Assembly (NCBI GenBank): GCA_032358165.1
Contig: JAALGY010000012.1
Coordinates: 1,240,001 to 1,304,000 of the forward strand
DNA from: Diplosphaera chodatii
Lineage: Eukaryota; Chlorophyta; Trebouxiophyceae; Prasiolales; Stichococcaceae
Direction of reading: 5' to 3'
Length of the DNA: 64,000 bases
The notes under the pieces: generated by a model
Told to the model about the DNA's origin: nothing
Seen by the model: the letters and a program-made list of their open reading frames with translations, nothing else
Database searches by the model: none
Translations under genes and position numbers: made by a program
Shown here: positions 14,076 to 30,947 of the stretch, piece by piece
Layout of the letters: the number at the start of each line of letters is the position of its first letter
How positions within the stretch are numbered: position 1 is the first letter of the stretch

Positions 14076-14636
14076 GTCTGCTGCTTGGCTGCTCTCACGT
14101 TGACTGACTGTGCATTCTGGCGGCAGGGGCCCTGCCGCCTTCGGGACCGCGTACGCCTACATGGCGACAGTGTCACGGCGCAACAACAGCTGACTTGGCA
14201 CCGACGACGGTGCCCGCAGGCTTCTCACCCCAAGCTGTCGCACAACCTGACTCGGCTCGGACTTATGACTCTAGGACGGAGACGCCATCGACTGCCTAGG
14301 CTGTCAGCAAGGCAGTAGTGCACAGGCGCCTGATGCAAAGAGCTTGATTGCGGCACGACACCACCTCACACGCTATGTCCCGAGGTGACGGAATCGACGA
14401 AGCTGTTGGGAGCGCGTTACAGCTGCAAATAGCGTCGTGGGCGTGCGTGCTTGCCATATGCAGGGATCGCAACCCTGCCCTGTAGTCAACCACAGCGTTC
14501 GACCACTGCCTCGACATGCACCCACTAGTCTATGAGGCCTCTCGCACTTCACCGTCCCAGGCTCGCATTACCTTGAAGTGCCATCAGCGACCATCTGTCG
14601 CAACGGTAGCGGGGCTTGATGCGGGCTTGAGCAGCC
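14076..14636. promoter_or_regulatory. Divergent intergenic region, MRS2 copy B / b561
   Basis: About 560 bp between outward-facing starts. No convincing exon, repeat or named motif was found; presumably both promoters and 5' UTRs. Confidence 0.3.
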
Positions 14637-17600
14637 ATGGCGATCAGTCATAGCAAGCCGCTCTTGTCGGTGGTGGCTGTGCTATTGTGCCTTGTTGGCG
14701 CCTCAGCCCAGCTGCCGTCAAGCACCGAGCACTCAGAAGTGATACTTTGCTGCACCAGCTACCTGATGTGCTTTCTCACTGGTTTCAGGAGGCATTCAAA
14801 GTGTATCCTGACATGCATGTGCTACCAGATCCAGAGGCGTACCCTTCGACAATGCATCGCAGAATGCATCTGGATGGTTTCAAATGAGCTATCCGACTGT
14901 TTGTCGTACCACCTTGAGTGCCAGTCTTCGACAACGGGCCGTGCATGCAGATGCTGCAAGTCCAGAGAGCGCCTCAAAATCTGACATGCACGTGGCTATG
15001 CAGCAAGCACAGCGCCCTTCAACGCTGGTCGTTATCGTAAATCCAGCATGCCATACACGGGGCGCGTCTCGCGACTTCCTCGGCTAGATGTGTGTACATC
15101 CTGTATGCAGGTCGTGCTGCTTGGCGAGGGGGGTGCAGAGCCATGCACACACGGCACACAGCTTAGCAGCGCAGCACTTCATGGCCCGCGGCGTATGCTC
15201 GCACAGAAGCCAGCGGCGCCCAACGCGAAAACAGTGCCGGCGCCGAATGGTGATGACCTCCCAGCAGCGCCTGCCCGCCTGTTCATGAGTTCCCACGGTT
15301 CAATTGTGCATGCAGTCACACAGGCTTTTAACAACCAGGTTTACACTCACTCCAGGTTCACCTTTCCATGCAGAGCTTTGCAGCGACCACCCACCACCGG
15401 GCAAGTATGGGTGCGATGAGCAGCGGGATTTTGACAAGTGCTGGGCAGACTTCATGGTGGCCGGCGACTTTTGCAAGCGCACCTGCGGCCGCTGCCAGGG
15501 TGCGCAAAAGAGTCGCTGGCACACGTCTGCAACCTTGAGCACCCTCCAATACATGGACGTCACATCAAGTGCACGCCCCCAAGCCTGGCATCAAGGGGTG
15601 CAGTGCTAGCACGAAAGCAGGCGTATCATTTGCCGCAAAAGTGGCGCTATCTGACTGTCTGCAGGCAACTGCAACGACATCCAGCCGCCGGGTGACTTCA
15701 CGTGCGCACAGCAGAAGGAGTTTGGCAAGTGCGACGAGCACTACATCCGAGACTGGGGCTACTGTGCAGCCACCTGCGTCCGCTGCGACAGTGCGCCCTG
15801 CATTGCTGCTCACAGAGATGCTGAGTACACCGTGTGCAGCATCTTTCTGCTTGCCCTTACCCGCCTGGTGATGAAGCTGCCTCAATATACCAAAGCTGCA
15901 ACCTTCCTCCCTTGGTCTCACACGTGGTACCCCATTGGCTGCAGTGGAGATGGCAGCGGTGCGGCCCGGGGACCACGGGCGTGCGCTCAGCCCGGGCGCA
16001 GGGGACCAGGTAGCAGACTCGTCGGCCCAGGACATGCCAGCACACGGGCCAGCAGCGGAGGAGCCGGCGGCGGACCCGCCAGCCGGGGCCAAGGCTGCTG
16101 GTGGGCAGCATCAGGCAGCCTCGGAGCCGCAGGCGGCGCCGGTGACCAAGCCATTTGCGGTGGCGACCGATGCTCCTACGTCTGCACCCACGCCTGCGCC
16201 CACGCATGTGCCCACCAAGGTGGGAGCAGCGCCTTCCCAGGCACAGCGCCGGGCAGCAGATGCTGAGACATGTCTGTGCGCCCGACGGGCAGGTGAGAGG
16301 TGCGTCGTAGCAGGCGCGCTTCTGGGTCGATGCTGTGTGATTGAAATGGGGCGGAGTGACTGCGGGCGCGAGCAGCCACTTGCGCCATCAGCACCGTGTT
16401 TGTGCCCCCAGGCGCCGGCGCCTGCAGCAGCGCATGACCACCAGGATGCTGCAGCCGCAAAGTCGGCTCCAGCGCCGCCGGCCAATGTCACTCACGTGGT
16501 GAAGGTGACTCATCCCTCATCATGTTGTCACCGCGAAGTTGTCACGGATGATATCGTCACAGGTGGACTGGAAAGCTTTACTGGATAGCGAGCTGTACGA
16601 CATCAGCCTGCAAATTTGGGTAATGCTGCATGAAATATGATGTTATGTGTCATATATCTGCAGCACCATGGCGATGATGATGGTGATGACGCGTCAGCAG
16701 AGCACGCTGCTGGTGGCGGCACCGTGGTGGTCCACAAGCACAGCATCTTGGCGTATGTGAGCACTTAACTCCATCACTTATGGCGTTCAGCAGTGGTTTG
16801 GCCGCAAAGGTCACCAGCACGCTTGCAGTCCGCTGGCTTGCACCCATGTTCACACTCCTGGTGTGGGTGCTGCTCATGTGCGCATGCTGTCGTGAGCAGG
16901 CATGCCGTGTGTTGTGCAGTGATCCAGTCAGTGCAGTGCACATGGCGCTCCTGTTCCATGTGCAGGTGCACGGCAGCCTCATGGTGTCGGCCTTTGGTGT
17001 CCTCATCCCACTGGGTGTGTTTACCTCGCGCTATGGCAAGCTCTGGAAGCACTGGTTCAGCACGCACCGCGCCGTGCAGGTGATGTCAGTGTCGGTCTCG
17101 GACTGTACCTGGCCCGGGGTGCCTGAGCAATCCTTCAGGACTGAATGTCTCAGTATCTGGAAGCACTAATCGGCCTGCTCTGCAGCTGTGTGTGCTGATG
17201 CATCTTCCACCGTTTGCTGTAGACAGTCGGCTGGTGTGTGGCGGCAGCCGGCTTCGTGCTGGCGCTCACCATGCACAAGCTGGCAGACTATATGGCAGAG
17301 CATCAGGTGGGGCGTCTGCCAAAGCTTCGGCTGCTGAGAGATGGCGCTTTCTGTCTGTTCAGGTCATACCAGCATGGCTGGGCCGTCCAGGCCTGGCTCA
17401 AATGCTGTGCATGCCGGCAGGGCGTATCCTGCTTGCACTCTACGTGAGAGGATACGTTCACTTTCATCTGTTCAATGCAACAGGAGCAGCACGCAGGGCG
17501 GCGGCTGCTGCACGCGGGGCACGACCATGTGCTGCACGACGCTGCGTGGCAGAAGCGGCACAAGATCTACCTCATCCACAAATACGTCGGGATATCCGTG

Positions 17601-18602
17601 TTCGTGCTTGTGTCGCTGCAGGTATGCAGATCTCCAGCATTTTTGGGCCTCCTGCGTTTACTGCAAATTGCATAGTGTCACATGTTTCCATATGTGAAAT
17701 CTCAGGTACACCCCAAGTGGTCGTTGTGACATGGTGATCAACACTGTGCTTAGAGCTGTTTCAACACCGGTTCCTGGTGTGCCACAGGTGACGTCCCTGT
17801 TTGCGCGGCCAGGCAAGAAGTCTGGCCTGCGGGCGGTGTGGGTGTGGGGGCACCGGGCGGCGGGCTGGGGCCTGCTGGCCGCGGCGCTGTTCAACAACTG
17901 GCAGGGCCTGGTGCTGCTGCAGCCGCTCAGCAACTGGTACTTCATCGGCTACGCAGCGCTGCTGGCTGTGATTGTGGGGTGCGTGCCAGCACACGCCTGT
18001 TGTCATGTCACCCTCATCCTTGGCGCCTGTGAACTGACATACCTTGTTAGCCTTTTGGCAGTGCTCGATCAATCCTTGACTGGCGGTCTGTAGCCATGCA
18101 GCTCATTTCAGCCTTGGAGGTATGCTTTTTGCTCCTGCAGGGTGGTGCTGGTGCAGGAAGCGCGCCGTTGCATCTACGGCCACGAGCTGGAGGGCTATAA
18201 ACAGGTGTGCCACCGCTGGCATGCTCGCTCCACTGACAGGCGATCGCAGCTTGGTCGTGAGATGTGACATGAGGGGGCGGCGTACCTGACATGGTGGTGC
18301 TGAAGTGCCCGTCCCTCAAGTGCTGAACCACGCAGAGTTCGCAGACGGTCAGTGGTTGTGCGTCGTCGTGCAGTATGCACACTGCACTCGATATAACACT
18401 GCAACTTGTTCTGCATGCTGTGCAGGCGACAGAGGATGGGGGACTGGAGCTGGTGGGTGGCTCGAAGGAGGAGCGGCAGGGGCTCACGGCAGACGATGGC
18501 ACGGACACGAACGGCGCAGCCAATGGGCACCGCTTCGACCTGGCGGAGGACGAGGATGACGAGGAGCTGGCGTTTGCCACCGCCAAGTTCGCCAAGGACT
18601 GA
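14637..18602 (+). CDS. Secreted-domain/membrane fusion: two ShK-like Cys domains plus cytochrome b561 core
   Basis: ATG 14637 opens a clear signal peptide (LLSVVAVLLCLVGASA). Downstream exons encode two six-cysteine modules: CSDHPPPGKYGC...FCKRTCGRC (about 15385-15500) and GNCNDIQPPGDFTC...YCAATCVRC (about 15665-15790). Both end in the CxxxCxxC of ShK-like domains. A Pro/Ala/Thr-rich linker (about 15940-16500) and an Asp/His-rich exon (about 16665) follow. The b561 region has VHGSLMVSAFGVLIPLGVF (about 16970), HWFSTHRAVQ, FVLALTMHKLADY, LIHKYVGISVFVLVSLQ (about 17570), GHRAAGWGLLAAALFNNWQG and a further TM segment; these supply four candidate haem-ligand His. An acidic cytosolic tail ends at 18602. 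Inferred role: trans-membrane electron transfer (ascorbate or ferric reductase type). The small exons between 14790 and 15360 are unsure. Confidence 0.8.
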
Positions 18603-19234
18603 GCAGGGTGCAAGCGCTGAGTCTATCTAAAGTCACCCGGCAGTACCGGATCTGTGGTTGGGCCTGAAAGCTGCTTGATGTTGTACAACTTGCAGCAGGA
18701 CACAGCACTGTATAGGAGACGACACTTTTGCTGCGTGGCGCAATTTTCAGGCTAGCAGTTTTGCTGCAGATCGCAGGGATGTATGAGCCTGTCATGATCT
18801 GGACACTCGTTACATTCCTGATTGGCTGTCGCTTATGATGAGCAGCTGTTCCATCCGCTCGAAATGCTGTGTTTGAAGATAACCTGCAGCCAAGGAGAAT
18901 CTGCAATCTGCTGCAGGGTTAATCTCTGCTAGCGTTTTGAGCTTGCACGAAATTCATACGCTTCAAACTCGCATGCATGTGCTGTCAGCTGGCCGGCATT
19001 GCGGCAAATCTCTCGGAAAAGACGAGATTCAGATGTGCAGGATGCCGAGGGTCGTAGCATACAGGCGGACCCACGTCTGCTCGGCTTACACGTATTGAAG
19101 CTGCGGGACTCTGCATTTACCAGATGCACGCGAGCAGCCAAGGGCCAGCTAGCCTGCGCACCCATCGCCACGCATGTCCGTTGTCCTGCAGGACCATTGC
19201 CGCACCGTGACAACCTGGCCGCTGAGTTGGTCTG
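18603..19234. other. Intergenic, no gene seen
   Basis: About 630 bp holding the 3' UTR of the b561 gene and the promoter of the next gene. Short open frames exist, but none has a good start, splice sites or recognisable residues. Confidence 0.4.
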
Positions 19235-21318
19235 ATGGGTAAGCAAACCGCGTGTGCCGAACCGCTTCATGCCATCCACAAGGTCGTCGTCACAGGTGAG
19301 CTGGGCCTGTGCACCCAACGCATTGCGGCGCTGCATGGAGTCTCACATGCTGCAGCTGCGCACGCTGATGTGGCAAGTGCCAATCACAGGCGCAAACGGC
19401 TATGTCGCCGGTGAGCTTGTGCATCAGCTGCTGCAAAAGGGGTATGATGTGCACGGCACGGTGCGAGACCCGGGCAACCCGGCAAAGACCGCCCACCTAT
19501 ATGCACTGGCGGCCGCGCTGCCGGGCACCCTGCACCTCCACTCTGCAGACCTGCTGGAAGAGGGGAGCTTCGACGATGTGATCAGGTGTGGACTGCGTGA
19601 TGGCGCCTCATGAAGGGTGTACGTGGTAACATGTTTGTGGGCATCAAGCAGGGTCTGCATGCAGATGCATGCATATGAATACCAAGCTTAATAAACGTTT
19701 GCATGCTGTCAGCATTATAGTGCGATCGACTGCTCAACCCGCAAGATACCATTTGTAGGGGTGCGACGTATGTCTTCCATGCGGCCTCGCCAGTTCTCGT
19801 CGCCTCGGACGATCCAGAGAAGGAGGTCATCGGCCCTGCAGTGGCCGGCACCCTGAATGTTCTGGCCTCCTGTGCCAAGTCGCGCAACACCGTCAAGCGC
19901 ACCGTGATTACTGGGTAGGGGGCAGTGCTGCTTTGCAGCTCAGGGCTCGATTTGCAACACATGAAGATGAACAGTTGCAGCTTGTATGTTGTTTGTTCAT
20001 TGCAGCTGACGGTGTCATATTGTCTGCAGGTCGCTCTCGGCAATGCACAGCCTAACATCAGAAACTCCACCTTTGCATGGAAGTCGCTACACTGAGGAGG
20101 ACTGGAACAACGACTCCACCATCGACAACGGTCAGTTCTATCCGCTCAGCAAGGTCAGGACATCGGCAAGCTAGAGAGGGACCTGCAATGCATGCACTGT
20201 GAGGAGGTGCCAAGGTCGCCTGACATGAGCCGCAGCAATGGACGTGATGTGCAGGTGCTGGCTGAGCGTGCAGCATGGGACTATGCAAAGCAGCATCAGC
20301 TGGATCTAGTTGTTATCAACCCAGTAAGTCGATGCTTTCCAGCAAGAGGCGCAATGCCATCACCATATGTGAATAAACAGTGGCCAATATGGTGCTCATC
20401 GTGCTGCAAGCTGCTTCTCAGGCATTTGTGCTTGGCCCAGCATTATCAGCAACCGCAACCGCAGCAGTCGTGCAAACATTCGCGGTGAGCTGTGAGCTGC
20501 CAGAACCATGTGCAAGAGATAGAGCAGGCATGTCCTGCACAACGAATGTCTGCGCAGCATGCAATATGCAGCCACTCATCAGCAAATTGCTTTGAATGTC
20601 AATGAACCAAAGCCTGAGACAGCTGTCTGTCTGCAGGCGCTGCTGTCCAACATGGAGTCCATGTTTTCATCGCCAGATCTCCAGCTGCCCAGCTGTGATG
20701 TACGCGATGTGGCACGCGCGCACATCCTGGCTGCCGAGATACCCACTGCCAGCGGCAGGTGATGTGTGCCGCGCAACCTGATATGCGTCTGACTGTTCAC
20801 CTTGGCGGCTTGCCAGTCTTCGGATGCCAGCAATGTTAAAAGCAACTATTCGAGTCTCATATTGCCAGTCTAAGGCACGAGCTACGTCATTGTGGAGCAA
20901 CGGAGCGGACGTGCGCCTGCTGCACGCAGGTACATCGTGAGCCAGCCACAGGTGATGCGGACAGTGGACATCGTCCGGGAGCTGCGGGAGCGCTTCCCGG
21001 GCATTGTTGTGCCCGATGGAACCAAGGTTCCGGTGACGATCAACATCGACTCGTCGAAGGTGTGCCATGGCAGGGTTGTGCTAAAGTGACACAGCTTGCA
21101 ACATCCGGGTACAGTACAAACATAGCTCTGCTGCAGAATACCATCCCAGAATGCGGCAAGCAACCCCATGGTTGCACTGTGCGCAGGTGTCAAGGGAGTT
21201 GGGGCTGACGCTGATGTCAGAGAGGGAGTCGGTATGTGACATGGCTGTCAGCCTCATCCGCCTGCAGGCGGCCAAGCCAGTGTTTTCGGAACTGACTGGG
21301 GACAGCTGTGAATCTTAA
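19235..21318 (+). CDS. Dihydroflavonol-reductase/cinnamoyl-CoA-reductase-like extended SDR, copy A
   Basis: NAD(P)H-dependent oxidoreductase; the substrate cannot be read from sequence. A 20-codon first exon (ATG 19235) ends VVVT-G and splices to ANGYVAGELVHQLLQKGY, giving a GxxGxxA nucleotide-binding loop. Next come GTVRDPGNPAKTAHL, GTLHLHSADLLEEGSFDDVI (about 19520-19585), ATYVFHAASPV and VAGTLNVLASCA (about 19765-19880), then the exon with EEDWNNDS and the catalytic YxxxK as FYPLSK (about 20150). It continues with VLAERAAWDYAK, FVLGPALSATATAAVVQTF (about 20420), DVRDVARAHILAAE (about 20700), YIVSQPQVMRTVDIVRELRE (about 20935) and a last exon VSRELGLTLMSERES, ending TAA 21318. All expected elements are present. 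Tail to tail with a paralogue whose stop is 315 bp away. Confidence 0.88.
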
Positions 21319-21387
21319 AGAGGTCAAACCAGCCTGCTGGGGTGCAGCAGGCCGCATGTTGGACCTGCGCGGCTCTGTTGACATTTG

Positions 21388-21392
21388 TTACA
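21388..21392 (-). terminator. Candidate polyadenylation signal TGTAA for SDR copy B
   Basis: On the minus strand TGTAA lies about 240 nt beyond the proposed stop of SDR copy B, between the two convergent genes. Confidence 0.3.
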
Positions 21393-21632
21393 TTACCCTG
21401 CGATTTTGACTTCTGCGGGCTGTTATTGCATTCTAGGCACGCAAATTGCAGCAACCTTGCAGCAACACGTGTTGGAAGCACAGTGTCAACCAGTGCAGAT
21501 GGAGGCAAACAGGCAACTGATACTGGTCGCAGCCAAAAGTACCACCATCGGCATATCACAAAATGCCATGCTGCAGTGCGCCCTCATCACTTGTTTTGCC
21601 ACCACCGCAGAGCCCATCGCCATCACACGAAG

Positions 21633-24041
21633 TCAGGCGGCAATCGCAGCGCCATTGGCCGCTGGGACCTTGTCACCGCCAAAGGCAATCAAAGTGTGAT
21701 CGACCAACAAGCATGGCAGGTTGCCATAATGTATACGGGTCCCGCAGTATTGCTGGCTTCTGTAGCTGCATACCCGGATGATGCTGACCGCCTGCTGTGG
21801 GGAGAGCGCCGTCTTGGAGGCCGTCAGCAGGTGGCGTCCTGCGATTCAGACTCACAGCACGTTGTTCAATCATCTCAGCTTACAGCATGTCCTGACAGCC
21901 ACGTTGGCAAAGCACACATTATCCAGCCTACTTTTCCGTGCTGCCATGCCACATACGTAAGAAGAAGTGCATACGATGGTGCACATGGTTGAGTGCACAT
22001 GAGCAGATTCCCCATACAGGTCTGCATGTGTATTTGCTCTGTCTGACAATGACCATCTGACCACTGTCACCATTTGTTCAGTTCGCTGCACTTTGCACTG
22101 CCCCACCTGACGCGTGTGGCAGCTCGGCAGCGCGCAGGTGTGCCAGCGCCACATCGCGCACATCCACAATAGGGTTCTCGCGGCCATTCAGCATGGTGGG
22201 TTCCGGAGCCATCAGCAGCCCCTGCACGCCAGCGATGCATGTCGACTGATGATGCTGGACATCACACTGTGGCGGTGGCGTGCCCAGAGCGCAGAGTTGC
22301 CATGCCAAATGCACTGCGCACCAGCATTGCTTTCACGATGGTGGCGCCAACATTTGCGTCACCAATCACGGGGCCAAAGACATACACCTGCCACCCACGA
22401 CAGCATCCGTCGCCTTGCTGTTGACATGTGTGAGGGGCCATCACGCTGTTTGGTGTCCGTCGTCGCTGCATATGCCGCACTAATGGTGAATCTGGAGTGA
22501 GAGCAGAGTTCCAGCTGTGGTTGCCTTGTTGGCCCACAACATGTCAGTCTCGTATGGGACCGTACCGGGTTGATGACGACCATGTCGAGGCCCTCCTTCT
22601 TGGCAACCTCCCATGCAGCCTTCTCTGCCAGCACCTGCGTGCATGATCAGCCGTGAACAGTTCCACATCTGATTGAAGCGTTGTAAGCAATGGTGGCAAA
22701 TGATACACATGTGGGAGCGCTTGTCGAAGCTGCCAACCACAGGCATCACATCTATTGCGCACCACACAGCAAGCATGGAGTGCAGCTCGAGCGCCTACCT
22801 TGCTCAGTGCATATGCATTTTGGAGGTCTGAGTCGTCGTTCCAGTCCGCCTCATCATACATGTCACCATTCTTTGGCGGCGCTGCAGGGTATTGCACCAA
22901 GCCTCAGCCATCAACATGCATGATGACAAGGTTACTGCCCTCTAGCCGACCTTCGCATCTTGCATCACGTGTGCAGGATCGATGTTGAGAGCATGTTGAT
23001 GGACACGCTACGTCTGAAATAATGCGGGCGAACCTCTGACATTCGCCATTGTCAGCGGCGTCATCGCTACGACGGAGGACGTCAGCACGACACGCTTCAC
23101 GGTCTTGCCGGCCTTCGCGACCGAGTTGAGCAGACTGACCGTGCCCTGGAACGAGTGTTAATTTCAACTGCAGTGGATGCTCATCGATGGGCCGAAGATG
23201 ATTGGCAGCTCTTGGTGGTCTGACAGACATATATCAGACTATCACCATGTGGGATATGACTGCAGATCCCAACATTGGACATCACCCACCTTGACGGCAG
23301 GGTCCACCACATCTTCCTGCGGGTTTTCAGTTTGCAGAACCAGAGGGCTTGCGCTGTGGAACACGTAGTCAGCGCCACTGCGGACATGTCATCGGCTCTA
23401 GTACGTCACGCAGTCACCAACAGATCTTGTGGAGGCACATGCCAGCTGCTAATTTGCACAGTGTTTCGTTGCTGCATGCTCACACCTGATACGGCAGGGA
23501 CATGATTGCATGAATGCGACATTGCATGTGAGACTGCAATTTACCTGACGACCTCATCGAAGGCATTCATAGCAAGCAGGTTTGCGCTGTACAGCTCCAG
23601 GGTGCCCGGCAGCGTGTCTGCAAGGGCTGTCAGATGCGCGTGCTTGGACTGCTTGGCTGGCATCGCGCACTGTCGCACGCACCTGTGCAAAAGGGAGGGG
23701 CTTCCATGTAGTCCCGGTGCAGACATGCATGGAAGCCTGCCTATTGTACACTGCGTGCAAAGCGTCTGTTGACACGAATCACGTCGCACCGTGTAGCCAG
23801 ACTCGAGTAGTGCCTTAGCCTGGCGGCAGAAAATCGGACAGAATGACAGGCTGATCAGCGTCACTTCGATCAGCCATGCAACTGCACCAGTTTCAGCACT
23901 TGCTTGCATGCATGCATGCATATATGGCTGCGCAGCCATATGGCAGGAACACCGTCGCATACAGGAACGTCTGTTTGATACAGGTCTCACAATATGAGTT
24001 CCGATGTACCCCCCGGCGCCCGTCAACACCGCAATCGTCAT
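21633..24041 (-). CDS. Dihydroflavonol-reductase-like extended SDR, copy B
   Basis: Paralogue of the convergent copy A. ATG 24041 opens MTIAVLTGAGGYIGTHIV, with the regular GxxGxxG loop. After a long intron come AKALLESGYTVR, ATVRDASQAKQ, DTLPGTLELYSANLLAMNAF (about 23620-23560), ADYVFHSASPLVLQTENPQE and VDPAVK (about 23370-23290), GTVSLLNSVAKAGKTVKRVV (about 23130), DEADWNDDSDLQNAYALSK with catalytic YxxxK (about 22850-22800), VLAEKAAWEVAKKEGLDMVV (about 22630), VYVFGPVIGDANVGATIVKA (about 22390) and DVRDVALAHLRAAELPHASG (about 22170-22110). The proposed C-terminal exon reads RHLLTASKTALSPQQAV (about 21840-21790) and stays open to DKVPAANG, stopping at 21633; this last part is the least certain. 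No conserved YIVS-like strand is seen, unlike copy A. Confidence 0.82.
23905..23925. repeat. GCATGC-rich simple repeat
   Basis: A (TGCA)n run followed by TATAT in the first intron of SDR copy B. The 18 bases at 23908-23925 recur exactly at 56568-56585 in an intron of the histone deacetylase gene. Confidence 0.8.
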
Positions 24042-24330
24042 GATGCTAAAGATGTCGATCGCGCAAGAACAGTGCTATATAGGACGTGACGAGCCGGTTT
24101 GAGAGTCAATGCAAGCATGCAAACTGCGTTGCCGCATTGCTGCTGTGCTTCTTATGTGCAGAGGATCGTAATGCACGCTTACGATCTCGCGTCCCCCGTC
24201 GCTGCTGTGGGAGCGACCAGAATAAGCCGGGGGCTTACTTGTGTGCTCCGACTGGCTTGCCACGTGTCACAACACGTGTGCACCACTGCTGCTTGGCACT
24301 TGACTGTGACCTGCTATCGTGGTGGCAGGC

Positions 24331-25766
24331 CTAAGCATGGAAGTCTGTGTACACTTCGTCAATATCGTCTACCGCAAAAAGCAAGTCCAGCATCTTTTCG
24401 TTGGCCTCAAGCGCCTCATCATCTAGTTGCGGCGCAGAGAGCGGCACATACTGCAGAGATCCCTCCCTGACTGGCAGCTTGCCATCTTTCAGCGTCCTGT
24501 AGACTGCCATGAAGTCCTCGGCTGCCGTGGTGATCTGCAAGTCAGGCTTCAAGCAGTCAGTAGTGATGCAGCAGATAGACAATTGCCACTGCTGTGGCGG
24601 TCTCGGCTGAGCAAAAGGTTCAGTAAGCATTGCCACTCTGTGGAGAATCCCCAACTTGCCTTGAAACCTGTGAGCTCATCATCCTCGACCACGGGCTGCA
24701 CGTCATCGGCATCTGCATCTGCTGCTATGTCAAGTACCTGCAGATGCAAAGATGTGTTCTAGAGCACAAGCATGCCAACATTGCACACCAGTATCAAGCC
24801 AGGGCATCTTCCGCTAGCTGCACTAACAGCTCGCACCTCATCTTCTGATAGGGTCGGCTCAACGAGGATGACGCCTGCCCGCTGGAAATTGAACATAACA
24901 CTGCCGCCATCCGCCATCTTGCCGCCACCCTTCTGCACGGCTGTCCGCACCTCTGCTGCCGTCCTACACCCATACCCAGGATGGTGCTGAAGTCTGTGGG
25001 CTCGTCACGGGCTTCTGAAGGGCAAAGCACATGTGCAGTGTTCGATCATGCTTATGTGGCCCACCTGTTGAGGTGAACTGTCAGAGCTGCTGCAATGAAG
25101 CCCGCACCTCCAGGCCCTCTCGCCTCGTAAAGCACCTATACTGAAGCAATGTACTCAACCAAGTGATGTCCTGGATACTACACAGTTGCAAGCATGCATG
25201 CCATGCTCTGCACACCACACCTCGCTGAAGTCTGTCTTGACCTCTGACGCCCGCTTGATGTTGCGGTCCACGATGTCTTTCGGTACGTTGCGCTCCTTGG
25301 CCACAGCTATGAGATCTCGCAGCCGGATGTTCGATGTGGGGTCAGGACCGCCAGCTCGTACCGCCTGCACGATCTCCTTTCCCACCTTGCCATAGAGCTT
25401 GGACTTGATCTGGTCTGAGCGGCCCTGCGATCAGCAATGGTCCACTCAGCGCGTTCATAAGGCTGCTTATGACTGACCTTGACATCCAGGCATGTTGGTT
25501 GGGGGCCACGCCGTGATGCAGAATGAAAGGGGACGGCAGATATACTGCACATGCACCTACGGTGCGTCTACGACCTTTCTGGTGGCTATCTTAGCCGATC
25601 GCCTGCCCATCAACACTGGCACAGTGCGCTGCAACCCCCGTGCAGGCACTGTTGGCGTTGCGGCTCGCAGCAGCATGCCCTGCTGGTGGTTGCTGCTGGC
25701 TGATCCAAGTGCTGCGGGGCACTTGCTTGCATACCTCAGCATCTGATGTGCACATCTCGCCAGCAT
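24331..25766 (-). CDS. YebC/TACO1-family translational activator or regulator
   Basis: Family members act as mitochondrial translational activators (TACO1) or bacterial regulators (YebC). ATG 25766 opens a leader rich in Arg, Ser and Ala, likely organelle-targeting, ending [11 protein letters not shown], a typical YebC N-terminus. Exon 2 has [39 protein letters not shown] and IKRASE (about 25400-25250). Then come [20 protein letters not shown] (about 25130-25080), spliced via LNR to [20 protein letters not shown] and [20 protein letters not shown] (about 24975-24840), [15 protein letters not shown] (about 24690) and [20 protein letters not shown] (about 24530). The protein ends IDEVYTDF with TAG at 24331. 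Domain order and length match the family, and the splice phases join cleanly. Confidence 0.92.
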
Positions 25767-26149
25767 GACGCCTGATCAAGGGCAAAACCTGCGCTTAGCT
25801 GATGTATATAGCTGAGAGCCGTCACCCTTTCTGGCTCTGGTGAAGCACCAAAACGATGCGCACCGTCGCTTCACACACGACCACGGTTGGCAAGGAGCGT
25901 TTGACTTGAGCAGTTGCGACGTGTAACATCGTTTCCCCAGCTGCACCTCCCAACAAACCCAACTGATGTCAGCATGAGATGGTTGCCTCTGAGAGTCCCA
26001 CTAGCTGTGCAGGAAGTTTTGCTGCGGTATGTTTGGGCCGGTGGTTTCATACCGATGACTCGTTGCAGCAGGAATATTCATCCAGCCTTCCGATGCTGGT
26101 GCCCCCTGAACCCTCCCTCTGTGCGCCTGATCTGCTGAGAATACACACA
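25767..26149. other. Intergenic, TACO1 promoter and NSF 3' region
   Basis: About 380 bp between two minus-strand genes. Nothing coding is supported; it should hold the NSF 3' UTR and the TACO1 promoter. Confidence 0.4.

Positions 26150-30947
<4,798 letters not shown>

Noticed and set aside
21342..21992. 216-codon plus-strand frame between the SDR pair
   Set aside because: Overlaps the 3' part of SDR copy B on the minus strand, where ASKTALSPQQAVSII matches the expected family region; the plus frame shows no family features.
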